Of a stretch of 64,000 bases of DNA, positions 8,412 through 16,610 are shown piece after piece. Below the pieces are notes generated by a model. The model was given only the letters and a program-made list of their open reading frames with translations, ran no database searches and was not told the DNA's origin. The position numbers were made by a program, and so were the translations under genes. Position 1 is the stretch's first letter; every line of letters starts with the position of its first letter. This DNA comes from Rugosimonospora acidiphila (GTDB lineage: Bacteria > Actinomycetota > Actinomycetes > Mycobacteriales > Micromonosporaceae), in contig NZ_BAABJQ010000020.1 of assembly GCF_039543385.1 (NCBI RefSeq), forward strand, positions 124,001-188,000. The letters are read 5' to 3'.

Positions 8412-9356
8412 TCAACCCACCGGCACCCGGGCGCGCAGCCGCTTTCCCCAGAACAGCGAGCGCGGGCGGTTCTTGTCGTAGTCCCACGGGAACCGGGTGC
8501 AGTGGCCGCCGAGCAGCCGGAAATGTGCCAGGGCACGCTTGCGCTCCCCGGTGTAGCTGAACCAGCCGGCGGCGTAGTTGTGGGCCAGGTAGTCGGCGGG
8601 CCGCTGGCAGGGTTCCATCGTCATCAGGTCGGCGGCCCGCCGGGCCTCGTCGCGCGCCTGCTCGTCCTGGAACACGTCCGCGTGGGCGAGGCGGTCGCGC
8701 CGCCACCACTCGAAGTTGGCGACGAACAGCAGCGAGTGGAGCGGGGATCCGGGCGCGGCGGCGGCCGTCCACTTGCCCACCTGCTCCCTCATCACCTCCA
8801 CCGGCGTGCCCCACATCGGGGACAGTGAGTACACGGCCTGGTAGTACCCGGCCAGGTGGCCGGGCGAGCACAGCTCCAGCCTGGCCAGCCGGTTGAGCGT
8901 CTCCTGCGCGCCGACCTGCTGGCCGCGCGCCATGTGCAGCAGGTACAGCCACGGCGTCGGGTCGGTCGGCGCCAACTGCGCCGCGGCCCGGCACAGCGAC
9001 TCCGCGTGCCCGAGCACCGAGACGAACTCGGCCAGCCGCCGCCCCTCGGTCTGCGACGCCAGCCGGGCGCCCCGGACCTCCCAGGCCCGCAGCACCTCCA
9101 CCGCGCCGCGCAGGAGCAGGGCGCTCGGATCGCCGGGCCGGGTGGACAACCACGCGTCCAGGCCCGGCGGCACCCTGCCGCGCGTGCCCCGCACGATGGT
9201 GGCCGCCGCCACGGCGACCCGGTCCGACCGGTCCTCCCCGTCGACCACACCGTCGGTCAGGGTGCCGCACAACGGTCCCCAGTTGTTCGGAACGCGGGCG
9301 GCGTCGCGCACCGCGCTCAGCTCCGGCCGCCCGTACGTGATATCCAGCGTGACCAT
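8412..9356 (-). CDS. uncharacterised soluble protein, TPR-like
   Basis: A 314-residue protein whose family I could not name. It is mostly alpha-helical, with Ala/Leu/Arg-rich stretches (LLLRGAVEVLRAWEVRG; AESLCRAAAQLAPTDPTPW) that resemble irregular TPR/Sel1 helices, and a conserved-looking Trp/Tyr-rich end (FPWDYDKNRP, RSLFWGKRLR). There is no signal peptide or membrane span. I chose ATG 9356 because the protein reads well from MVTLDITYG, and GGGGGAA lies just upstream. The frame is open further upstream but has no ribosome site. It stands alone on this strand. Confidence 0.65.
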   Translation of the reverse strand: MVTLDITYGRPELSAVRDAARVPNNWGPLCGTLTDGVVDGEDRSDRVAVAAATIVRGTRGRVPPGLDAWLSTRPGDPSALLLRGAVEVLRAWEVRGARLASQTEGRRLAEFVSVLGHAESLCRAAAQLAPTDPTPWLYLLHMARGQQVGAQETLNRLARLELCSPGHLAGYYQAVYSLSPMWGTPVEVMREQVGKWTAAAAPGSPLHSLLFVANFEWWRRDRLAHADVFQDEQARDEARRAADLMTMEPCQRPADYLAHNYAAGWFSYTGERKRALAHFRLLGGHCTRFPWDYDKNRPRSLFWGKRLRARVPVG

Positions 9357-9606
9357 CGGTTCCCCCACACCCCGGCCGCACCGTGGCGACCCGGCCGGAT
9401 CATATCCACGGTGCCGCCCGGCGCACAGGCCCCCCGATCGCAGGAACCTCAGGTCCGTGCGGAACCACGCGAACACGTCGAACTGGGTCAGGGTGTGCCG
9501 TCACGCATGCGCCCCGGGGCCGGCGACGCCGCCTGGGTGCGGCCGGTGCCCCGGGCGGCCGGTGCCCGCCGCGAGCAGGCACCGGCCGCCGACCGCGGCG
9601 GGGGGA

Positions 9607-10992
9607 TCAGTTGGCGACCACGACCGGCCGGGTGACCGTGTACTTCTGGCCGAACTCGTCGGTGGCGGTGGCCAGCAGGGTGTGCCGGCCGTTGGTCAGC
9701 GTGGTCGTGTCCAGGGTGAACGTCACGGTTCCGGGCTTCGGCTGGTACTGGTACTGCAGCCCACCGCCGTCCACGCGCAGGTCGTAGGCCCGCAGCCCGG
9801 TACCGGTCAGCTGCACCGCGATCTGAACCTGCCCGCCGACGGCCTGCCCGTCCCCGGGTGTGCTGAACGCGACGCCGGGCAGCCCGACGTTGCCGCCGCG
9901 CAACGACACCGTGAGGTTCGGGTCCCAGTTCATGCTGAACGGGGTGTTGCGATCGGCGGACAGCACGCCATCGTTCACGTACAGCGGGGCGGCCTGGACC
10001 GCGGAGACCCGTGGCCCGCCGGCGTTGTCGGTGAAGTACACGATGTAGGCGCTGCCGCCCTGGGACAGGAAGAACGGGTGGTTGCCGTTGGCGCTGTCGT
10101 TGGTGCGGGTCCCGGGGTCTCCCAGCAGTGGTGTGCTCTGGATCGTCCAGGTCGAAAGGTCGGTCGAGCGGTACACGTTGATGGGCGGGCCGGCCGTGCC
10201 CATCCAGTAGAACCCGTCGTACCAGAACACCTGGGGCGCTTCCTGGCCCTTGTTGGTCAGCACCGGCCCGTTGACCGTCCAGTTGGTCAGGTCGTCGGAG
10301 TCGGCGGAGTAGATGTGCGAGCTGTGCCCCTCGTCCTTGAACCACATGCGCCACCTGTGCGCCGAGCCCTGCGGCAGCGGGTAGATGCACGGGTCGATGA
10401 CGTTGCCGCTGGACAGCGTCAGCGGGCCGATGAACTCCCAGTTCCACAGGTTGTCGGAGGTGTAGTGCAGGATCGTCCGGACGGTGGTCCAGTTGATCGG
10501 CACGCCGGTGATGAAGACGACGAACATGTGGTACTTGCTGCCGTCCCACAGGATCTCGGGTGCCCAGTAGGTGTTGCGGCCCGGCTGGTAGCTCAGCCCC
10601 TCGGCGACCCCCCGGTACAGCCAGGTCCGGCCACCGTCCGAGCTGGACGCGATGCCGATGTCGCTGCCGTGTACCCAGGCGACGCCCTGCCCGGCCACGT
10701 TGGCCCGGCGCCCGGTGTAGAACATCCACCACTCGCCGGTCTGCCGGTTGTAGATGACCGTGGGGTCCGACGCGCCATCGAAGATGGGGTCGCGGAACAG
10801 CGGCGCCGGAGGCTGGTTCGGCACGGTCGCGGCCGGAGTCACCGCCGCCGTGGTCGCCGCGCCGGTCGAGTCGGGCGAGGTGGACGCCGGCGCGGCGTTG
10901 GCGGACTGGGCGGCGATCAGCCCCAGTGCGGTACCGGCGCCGATGGCCGCCCCACCTTGTAGCAATCTCCTGCGGGGAATCGGTCCTGTCAT
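9607..10992 (-). CDS. TAT-exported GH43/GH32-like five-bladed propeller glycosidase
   Basis: A 461-residue secreted enzyme. The N-terminus has a twin-arginine signal (PRRRLLQGGAAIG, then an Ala-rich h-region ending in ANAAP). From about residue 60 it has five-bladed propeller features of clan F/J enzymes: FDGASDPTVIYN supplies a candidate catalytic Asp, EWWMFYTGRRAN and YWAPEILWDGSKYHMF (WAPE, often the acid/base Glu) follow, with IDPCIYP. The last 90 residues form an Ig-like beta-sandwich. A substrate such as arabinan, levan or another plant glycan is likely but not fixed. The ribosome site GAGAGGGG precedes the ATG. Two LacI-type palindromes upstream suggest sugar-controlled repression. Confidence 0.75.
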   Translation of the reverse strand: MTGPIPRRRLLQGGAAIGAGTALGLIAAQSANAAPASTSPDSTGAATTAAVTPAATVPNQPPAPLFRDPIFDGASDPTVIYNRQTGEWWMFYTGRRANVAGQGVAWVHGSDIGIASSSDGGRTWLYRGVAEGLSYQPGRNTYWAPEILWDGSKYHMFVVFITGVPINWTTVRTILHYTSDNLWNWEFIGPLTLSSGNVIDPCIYPLPQGSAHRWRMWFKDEGHSSHIYSADSDDLTNWTVNGPVLTNKGQEAPQVFWYDGFYWMGTAGPPINVYRSTDLSTWTIQSTPLLGDPGTRTNDSANGNHPFFLSQGGSAYIVYFTDNAGGPRVSAVQAAPLYVNDGVLSADRNTPFSMNWDPNLTVSLRGGNVGLPGVAFSTPGDGQAVGGQVQIAVQLTGTGLRAYDLRVDGGGLQYQYQPKPGTVTFTLDTTTLTNGRHTLLATATDEFGQKYTVTRPVVVAN

Positions 10993-11074
10993 CGCAACCC
11001 CTCTCTGTGCGGGCGCGTCCGGCTCGGCCCGACGCACGCGCTGTCGTGTCACCACCTGCTCGGGTGCTCGAATT

Positions 11075-11086
11075 GTTAGCGGTAAC
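11075..11086. promoter_or_regulatory. LacI-type operator GTTA(N4)TAAC
   Basis: GTTAGCGGTAAC is a palindrome, 83 bases upstream of the propeller-glycosidase start. GTTAnnnnTAAC is a common operator core for actinomycete LacI-family sugar repressors. No LacI gene is in the window, so the regulator must act from elsewhere. Confidence 0.65.
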
Positions 11087-11195
11087 TTCAATCACGTCAA
11101 GAGTGATCTCTTCGTCCATGACGTGTCTTCGCTGCTGCGAGCGGCGATGGCGGCCCACCGGGTGCGCGACGCAGGGTTCCAGAAAGGCAAATACA

Positions 11196-11209
11196 TGTTA
11201 CCGTTAACA
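11196..11209. promoter_or_regulatory. second LacI-type operator TGTTA(N4)TAACA
   Basis: TGTTACCGTTAACA has perfect 5-bp arms of the same type as the site at 11075-11086. The centres are 122 bp apart, which would permit looping by a tetrameric repressor. It also lies upstream of the glycosidase on the minus strand. Confidence 0.65.
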
Positions 11210-11560
11210 ACGGTGCCCTGGCCGACCCGGCGCCGTGCACGACCACCGCGAAGGCCGCCGGGCCGGCCGCGCCCATGCTCGTCGCGATGGGCGCACCTCG
11301 GCGGGGAGCGCGCTTCGTCGGGCGCTTCGTCAAGGAGCGCGCTTCGTCAAGGAGCGCGGTCGAGCCGGGTCGTGGTGAGTGCGAGCGTCGCCGACATCCG
11401 TCCCGGCCCGCCGACGCCGAGGTCAGCCGCTACGACGCCGTCGCCCGACTGTCCCGGGCGCGCCGATCGCGCCGATCCCCGTACGACCGCGACCAGGCCC
11501 TCGCCGCCGATCCGGTATAAGTAGTGCACCGTTGACGCGCGATAAGGAGCGTAATTACCA
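11210..11560. other. intergenic, no gene seen
   Basis: No convincing gene on either strand. It holds a short direct repeat (GCGCTTCGTCAAGGAGC, twice, within about 11327-11356) and, near the end, TATAAG at 11515-11520, a plausible -10 element for the 11561 gene. Confidence 0.5.
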
Positions 11561-12010
11561 ATGATTGCCACCCTTCCCGACATTCTCCTCGCGGACGGCG
11601 CCAAGCAACAGATCGCCGCCGACTGCCAGGCACTGGTCGGGCAGGAGCTCTCCGCCAAGTCCGGGATGTCGGCCGCCGCCCTCAAGGTGGCCTACAAGGC
11701 AGTGACCGCGTTCGCCCCGGGCTACTACCAGTCCACCGTCGAGGACATGGTTCCCGACCTGCTGACCCAGCTGCAGCCGTTCTGGGCGGACTTCCACGCC
11801 GCCGGGGGCGGCGGACAGTTCGGCGACTACCTCGTGGGGCGCGGCGACGAGGTGTCGGAGGCCATGCTCGGCGTGACCGACAACCTGGCGAAGCAGTCGG
11901 AGCGCCCCACCATCGCCAAGGCATACGGCGCGGTGCGCGGTGGCGCGAGCAAGCACATCGAGGCGGCGCTGCCGGCCGTCGGCGCGCTGGTGGAGAAGCA
12001 CGCGGGCTGA
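11561..12010 (+). CDS. DUF6918-like protein
   Basis: A 149-residue, mostly helical cytoplasmic protein common in actinobacteria. Recognisable features are the N-terminal LLADGAKQQIAADCQALV, the KSGMSAAALKVAYKA segment and LLTQLQPFWADFHA. The function is unknown; I assign the family name from memory of the pattern. AAGGAG (11544-11549) sits 11 bases before the ATG, slightly far. There is no signal peptide. It is a single-gene unit, followed by a GC-rich repeat array. Confidence 0.6.
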   Translation: MIATLPDILLADGAKQQIAADCQALVGQELSAKSGMSAAALKVAYKAVTAFAPGYYQSTVEDMVPDLLTQLQPFWADFHAAGGGGQFGDYLVGRGDEVSEAMLGVTDNLAKQSERPTIAKAYGAVRGGASKHIEAALPAVGALVEKHAG

Positions 12011-12170
12011 CCGCGTCCCGGCCCGCGCGGCCGTGCGCACCATCCCGCCGCACGATCCCGCACTCCGACACCGCGGTGGCCACGTCCCAAGGCGAGAAGC
12101 CGGGGCGTGGCCACTGTCGTTCACGCGGCGTCACTCAACCGGCGCAGCGGTTGGCGCCGGGCGGCGGCGC

Positions 12171-12306
12171 GTCGGAGCCGGTTGGCGGCACGTCGGAGCC
12201 GGTTGGCGGCACGTCGGGTGGCGGCACGTCGGGTGGCCGCACGTCGGGTGGTCCGGGGGCGGGTGGCGGCGGGGCGGGTGGTCCGGCGGGGCGGGTGGTC
12301 CGGCGA
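12171..12306. repeat. mixed 21-bp/15-bp tandem repeat array
   Basis: Two copies of a 21-bp unit (12171-12191, 12192-12212; GTCGGAGCCGGTTGGCGGCA core) pass into two 15-bp derivatives (12213-12242; GTCGGGTGGCGGCAC) and then degenerate GCGGGTGGTCCGG copies. It abuts the 3' end of the methyltransferase gene and fills most of the 304-bp gap 12011-12314. All frames through it are low complexity, so I read it as non-coding. Confidence 0.8.
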
Positions 12307-12314
12307 GCCGGCGA

Positions 12315-13127
12315 TCAGGGGATCCGCGCGACCGCGCCGTAGCAGCCGATCGCTTCGGCCGGCGGCCGAGGCGGTGGCTCGTTCTCGGACCGCCATTCGG
12401 ACACGCCACGGATGCCGGGGTCGATGAGCTCGAGCCCGTCGAAGAACGCGGCGAACTGCACTCTGGTGCGGACCTGGAACGGCTCGTCCCGGACGATCTG
12501 GTCGAGCCGCGCGGCAGTGTGCGGGGGCACGAAGTCGGCCGTGGCGTGCGACATCACCAGGCAGCTGCCCGGGGCTAGGGCACGCACGAGCGAGCCGACC
12601 AGGTCATACGGGCGCTGGGCGTCGGGGAAGAAGTGCAGGACGGCGACGAGCATCAGCGCCACAGGCTGCGACAGGTCGAGGGTGCGCCGCAGGTCGGGGT
12701 GCTCCAGGATGTCCCCGGGCCGGTGCAGGTCGGCCTCGAGGTAGGCGGTCGCGCCCTCCTCCGAACCGGTGAGCAGTTCCTTGGCGTGCATCAGCACGAT
12801 GGGGTCGTTGTCGACATACACGACGCGGGACTCGGGGGCGATGCCCTGCGCGACCTCGTGCGTGTTGGGGCTGGTCGGGATGCCGCTGCCGACGTCGAGG
12901 AACTGCCGGATCCCGCTGCGCGCCAGCTCGGCCACCGCCCGGCGCATGAACCGCCGGTTCTCGACGACCGTGGTGCGGGCGGCGGGGAACGCGGCGATCA
13001 TCCGGTCCCCGGATTCCCGGTCGGCCGGGAAGTTGGTGGTCCCGCCCAGCAGATAGTCGTAGCGCCGGGCCGGATGGGGGATCGTGGTGTCGATCCGCGA
13101 CATCGAGGGCAGGGGGTCGGCTGACAT
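12315..13127 (-). CDS. PF04672-type SAM-dependent methyltransferase
   Basis: A 270-residue member of the actinomycete S-adenosyl methyltransferase family (PF04672, formerly DUF574). Landmarks: ARRYDYLLGGTTNFPADRE near the start, the SAM-binding FLDVGSGIPTSPNTHEVAQ, VVYVDNDPIVLMHA and the motif LMLVAVLHFFPD. Substrates of this abundant family are unknown. The start is uncertain: ATG 13127 has GGAAGG directly against it, and another ATG lies at 13190 without a ribosome site. A paralogue occurs at 25413-26243, but the two are not in a shared cluster. Confidence 0.85.
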   Translation of the reverse strand: MSADPLPSMSRIDTTIPHPARRYDYLLGGTTNFPADRESGDRMIAAFPAARTTVVENRRFMRRAVAELARSGIRQFLDVGSGIPTSPNTHEVAQGIAPESRVVYVDNDPIVLMHAKELLTGSEEGATAYLEADLHRPGDILEHPDLRRTLDLSQPVALMLVAVLHFFPDAQRPYDLVGSLVRALAPGSCLVMSHATADFVPPHTAARLDQIVRDEPFQVRTRVQFAAFFDGLELIDPGIRGVSEWRSENEPPPRPPAEAIGCYGAVARIP

Positions 13128-13218
13128 CCTTCCGATCGTAGCGGTCCCCGGCCGTTGGCGCTCACCGTTGTCGATATGATCGGTCGCCATCGGTCCACGG
13201 TGGACAGCATCCCAGGAT

Positions 13219-13677
13219 TCAGTGCAGGGGCAACGTCCCGACGACCTCGCCCTCGAACACCTCGCCCGTGGGTTGGAAGCCCATCCGCAGGTAGAACCCC
13301 TCCGGGCCGGTCGCCCCGGGAATCCACAGCACGGCGGCGCGGTCGAAGCCCCGGTGCCGCCCCTCGGCCAGGACCGCCTCCACGGCGAAGCGACCGTAGC
13401 CCTTGCCCTGATGGCCGGCGGCGATGTTCAGTCGCCAGATTCCGCAGCGAAAGAACTCGACCGGCGGGTCGGGGTCGAACGCGCCCATCACGAACCCGAC
13501 CAGCTCGTCAGCGTCATAGACCAGGCGCGGCCACGCGATGTCCGGCGAGGCGTACGCCTCGGCCAGCGAGACGGCGACAGGTGCCACGAAGGACTCCTGG
13601 TCCGGCCGGATCGCCAGGCGGCAGGCGCTGCCAACGTTGTCGGGGGTAATCGGTTCCAGGCGCGGATTCGGCGGCAT
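13219..13677 (-). CDS. GNAT family N-acetyltransferase
   Basis: A 152-residue GNAT. The acetyl-CoA loop is IAAGHQGKGYGRFAV (Q/RxxGxG/A), preceded by LVGFVMGAF and RCGIWRLN, and the C-terminal GPEGFYLRMGF is the typical strand-helix end. It is closest in feel to diamine/spermidine acetyltransferases (BltD/PaiA-like), but the substrate is unproven. It starts at ATG 13677, with no strong ribosome site. It is alone on the minus strand next to the methyltransferase gene. Confidence 0.8.
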   Translation of the reverse strand: MPPNPRLEPITPDNVGSACRLAIRPDQESFVAPVAVSLAEAYASPDIAWPRLVYDADELVGFVMGAFDPDPPVEFFRCGIWRLNIAAGHQGKGYGRFAVEAVLAEGRHRGFDRAAVLWIPGATGPEGFYLRMGFQPTGEVFEGEVVGTLPLH

Positions 13678-13922
13678 GCCGCACGCTAACACCGCCCTGC
13701 TCCGCCCGCCCACCCCGCGTTTCCGCCCGCTCCGCGTTGCCCGACCGCCCCGCGTTGCCCCGCCCGGCCCTGTCCCGAGTCACCCAACCGCTCGGTCACG
13801 TGCCGCAGCGCGGAGCGCGACGAGAGGCGCGCGTCACACCCGCACCGGCGCTGGGCCACCTCACGTTCCGCCGAGCCGCGGCGTCAACACTGCATAACCG
13901 TCAACCCAACGAGGAGATCGCC

Positions 13923-14393
13923 ATGACCTCACGTCTCAGCTACGGCAACCCTCTCGCAATCGCGTTCGTGAAGCACATCAACGCGGCGGGAAAGGTCGTC
14001 GCGGATTCGAGCCTGCCGGCCGCGACGCAGGAACTGGTGAAGATCCGGGCCAGCCAGATCAACGGCTGCGGCGCCTGCCTCGACATCCACACCAAGGAGG
14101 CCGCGCGAGCCGGAGAGTCTTCGGTGCGTCTCAACCTGGTCGCGGCCTGGCGGGAGGCAACGGTGTTCACCGAGGCCGAGCGGGCGGCCCTGGAACTGGC
14201 CGAACAGGGCAGCCGCATCGCCGACGCCGCCGGTGGCGTCACGGACGAGGCATGGGCGAACGCCGTCAAGCACTACGACGAGGAGCAGCTGGCGGCATTG
14301 GTCGCCCTCATCGCTCTGATCAACACCTACAACCGCCTGAACGTCATCACCCAGCAGCCGGCCGGCGAGTACCAGCCGGGTCAGCTCGGCTAA
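13923..14393 (+). CDS. AhpD-like carboxymuconolactone decarboxylase family protein
   Basis: A 156-residue all-helical protein with the peroxidatic motif CGACLDIHTKEA (CxxCxxxH), so it is an alkylhydroperoxidase-like disulfide reductase rather than a true decarboxylase. It likely detoxifies peroxides as a cytoplasmic oligomer. GAGGAG lies at 13910-13915 before the ATG. The last codons (CTCGGCTAA) form the first unit of a downstream tandem repeat, so the C-terminal residues may be recent. Confidence 0.85.
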   Translation: MTSRLSYGNPLAIAFVKHINAAGKVVADSSLPAATQELVKIRASQINGCGACLDIHTKEAARAGESSVRLNLVAAWREATVFTEAERAALELAEQGSRIADAAGGVTDEAWANAVKHYDEEQLAALVALIALINTYNRLNVITQQPAGEYQPGQLG

Positions 14394-14445
14394 CCGGGCC
14401 AGTTCGGCTAACCGGGCCAGTTCGGCTTACCGGGCCAGCGCGGCC
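14387..14445. repeat. 18-bp tandem repeat covering a stop codon
   Basis: Three copies of CGGCTAACCGGGCCAGTT (14387-14404, 14405-14422, 14423-14440, the last with changes). The TAA of the AhpD-like gene lies in copy one, so the array grew from the gene's 3' end. The rest of the gap to 14659 shows no gene. Confidence 0.85.
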
Positions 14446-14659
14446 GGCCGCGCGCCGGGCCCGCCCAGGCACCGGCCCCGCCCGGGGGCAGCGCGGCCGG
14501 ATCGGGTCGCGGCGCGGGCGCACGCCCTCCAACGCCTCCCCAGGGCCGGCGGCCTACCGGTTGGGCGCCGGCCCTCGGGCCCCGGTCGTCGCGGTCGCGG
14601 GGCCGGGGCGCGCCGAGGGCCCGGGCGAGCGGTCCGACCGACCTCGAAGGGAGTCGCGG

Positions 14660-15010
14660 ATGCCCTACGCGTAGTTCGCCGTCACCATCGCCACGATCGT
14701 GGCGAACGCCGGTGTGGGCATCGCCGATCTGGCGCGGGCAAGGTTCGTCCTCGCCACCTCGGCCAGCGTGAGGGTGCCGCCCACCTGGCTACCCACCCTG
14801 AGGATTCTCAAAATCGCCGGAGCGGTCGGCATTCCGCTTGGGCTGCTCGGCGCTCAACCCATCGCAATCGCGGCGGCCATCGGCCTCATCCTCTTCTTCG
14901 TAGGGGCGGTCGTCGCGCACCTTCGCGCTCGCGCGCTCCGGGCGATCGTCGGCCCGGGGCGGTATCTTGCCCTGGCCGTCGCATCACTGATTTTGCTTGT
15001 GGCGCGGTGA
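14660..15010 (+). pseudogene. DoxX-like membrane protein interrupted at codon 5
   Basis: A DoxX-like frame of four hydrophobic helices starts with ATG 14660 behind a strong GAAGGGA site (14646-14652). It reads Met-Pro-Tyr-Ala and then meets TAG at 14672-14674. The same frame runs on open (VTIATIVANAGVGIADLARA, then two further helices) to TGA at 15008. Restart at GTG 14699 would give a 103-residue protein lacking most of helix one. This is either a true amber mutation or a base-call error. The intact relative at 8027 shows what the full protein looks like. Confidence 0.7.
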
Positions 15011-15072
15011 GTTCGCTCGACATCGGCCCTCACCCCGACGATCCCGCCCGCGGCTGAGCCTAGTCTTGCGAC

Positions 15073-16176
15073 GTGGACCCTCATCAGCTGAGTCGTGAGC
15101 AGGCGCGCCAGATCGCGGTGCGGGCCCAGTGGCTGCACCGGGACGCGCCGCCCGATCTGCTGGGGCTGGTCCGGCAGCTGACCCTGCTGCAGGTGGACCT
15201 GACCCCGGCCGTCGCGCCCAGCGCCGATCTGGTGGCCTGGAGCCGGCTCCGGTCGTCGTACTCCCCCACCGATCTCGAATCGGCGCTGGAGAATCAGACC
15301 CTGCTGGAGTTGCGGGGCCTGATCCGGCCGGCCGAGGATCTGGCGCTGTACCGGGCGGAGATGGCCGACTGGGACAAGGGCGGCGACGCGGGCGGCTGGC
15401 AGGCGGCACAACGGGACTGGGTCGCGGTCAACGAGGGCTGCCGGCGGGACATCCTCCACCGGTTGCGTAGCGACGGTCCGCTGCCGGCCCGGAACATCCC
15501 GGATACCTGCGAAGTGCCGTGGCGGTCGACAGGCTGGACCAACAACCGCAACGTGCTGCGTCTGCTGGAATTCATGGAGGCACGCGGCGAGGTGGCCGTG
15601 GTGGGGCGGGAGGCCAGCCGGGACCGGCTCTGGGACCTGGCCGAACGCGTCTTTCCCGACGACACGGTGGTTCCCGCGGCCGAGGCGCTGCGGATCCGCG
15701 CACAGCGGCGGCTGCGCTCGCTGGGTATCGCGCGCGCCAGCGGACCGGGCTGGCCGGTCGAGCCGGGACTTCTTGGCGAGATCGGCGAGCCGGCCGTGAT
15801 CGAGGGCGTACGGGGTGGTTGGCTGGTCGATCCGGCCGCGCTGGATCAGCCGTTCTCCGGTCGGGCAGCGCTGCTGTCCCCCATCGACCGCCTGGTCTAC
15901 GACCGCAAACGGATGGTGGAGATCTTCGAGTTCGACTACCAACTGGAGATGTACAAGCCGGCCGCCAAACGGCGCTGGGGCTACTGGGCGCTGCCGATCC
16001 TCTACGGCGACCGCCTGGTCGGCAAGCTCGACGCCACCGCCGACCGGCCGGCGAGGGTGCTGCGAGTCAACGCCATCCACCGGGACGTGCGGTTCGGCAA
16101 GGCGATGAACACCGCCATCCACGAGGAGATCGAGTCGCTGGCGACGCTGCTCGACCTCAAGCCACAACTGCCGTAA
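15073..16176 (+). CDS. AlkZ/YcaQ-family winged-helix DNA glycosylase
   Basis: A 367-residue protein of the HTH_42 (PF06224) superfamily. Family hallmarks: the catalytic Q-phi-D type motif LLQVDL (Gln40, Asp42), and the C-terminal block SPIDRLVYDRKRM, EFDYQLEMYKP, RRWGYWALPIL. Known members are AlkZ (azinomycin resistance) and E. coli YcaQ/AlkX, which unhook bulky alkyl adducts and interstrand crosslinks, so this is a base-excision or self-resistance enzyme acting on DNA. The start is GTG 15073 and the gene is monocistronic. Whether it guards against an endogenous alkylator cannot be said; no azinomycin-like cluster is visible. Confidence 0.85.
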   Translation: MDPHQLSREQARQIAVRAQWLHRDAPPDLLGLVRQLTLLQVDLTPAVAPSADLVAWSRLRSSYSPTDLESALENQTLLELRGLIRPAEDLALYRAEMADWDKGGDAGGWQAAQRDWVAVNEGCRRDILHRLRSDGPLPARNIPDTCEVPWRSTGWTNNRNVLRLLEFMEARGEVAVVGREASRDRLWDLAERVFPDDTVVPAAEALRIRAQRRLRSLGIARASGPGWPVEPGLLGEIGEPAVIEGVRGGWLVDPAALDQPFSGRAALLSPIDRLVYDRKRMVEIFEFDYQLEMYKPAAKRRWGYWALPILYGDRLVGKLDATADRPARVLRVNAIHRDVRFGKAMNTAIHEEIESLATLLDLKPQLP

Positions 16177-16243
16177 CGCCAGCCACCCCTCCGGCGTCAT
16201 CGGCCCGACCCGGTCGGGACGGAGTCGGCGGACTCGGTGGCAC

Positions 16244-16276
16244 TATATCGCCCGGCGTAGTACGCTCGGCGATATA
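16244..16276. promoter_or_regulatory. PadR-type operator, 9-bp inverted repeat
   Basis: TATATCGCC (16244-16252) and GGCGATATA (16268-16276) are perfect inverted arms with a 15-nt gap, ending 19 bases before the PadR gene start. The position and symmetry fit autorepression of the padR operon. Confidence 0.7.
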
Positions 16277-16295
16277 ACGTAGGACGGAGTAACGC

Positions 16296-16610
16296 GTGGG
16301 CGACGAACTGGGCCGTTGGGCCGAGCCGGGGCTGCTGGTGCTGGCCAGCCTGGCCGACGGCGACAAGCACGGATACGCCATCACCACCGACATCGCCGAT
16401 CAGGTCGGCGTGAGCCTCGGCCCGGGCACGCTGTACGCGGCGCTGAGCCGGTTGGAGGACCGGGGCCTGATCGAGGGCCTGCCCGCCGAGGGACGCCGCC
16501 GCCCGTACCGGCTGACCGCGGCCGGGGCGGCCGAACTGTCGGCCCAGGCGACCCGGATGCAGCGGCTCGCGACGCTGAGCCTGGGCCGGCTACGGACGGC
16601 CACGGCGTGA
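16296..16610 (+). CDS. PadR family transcriptional regulator
   Basis: A 104-residue PadR-s2 regulator: winged helix with GLLVLASLADGDKHGYAI, SLGPGTLYAALSRLEDRGLI and the wing RRRPYRLTAAG, followed by a short dimerisation helix. It starts at GTG 16296. The 9-bp inverted repeat just upstream is the probable operator. It overlaps the next gene by GTGA, so the membrane protein is co-translated, and an ABC transporter follows. PadR repressors often control such exporters. The inducing ligand is unknown. Confidence 0.85.
   Translation: MGDELGRWAEPGLLVLASLADGDKHGYAITTDIADQVGVSLGPGTLYAALSRLEDRGLIEGLPAEGRRRPYRLTAAGAAELSAQATRMQRLATLSLGRLRTATA

Noticed and set aside
12076..12409. Gly/Thr- or Pro/Arg-rich small proteins over the 12171 array
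   Set aside because: All are repeat translations; none has a ribosome site and several frames are equally open.
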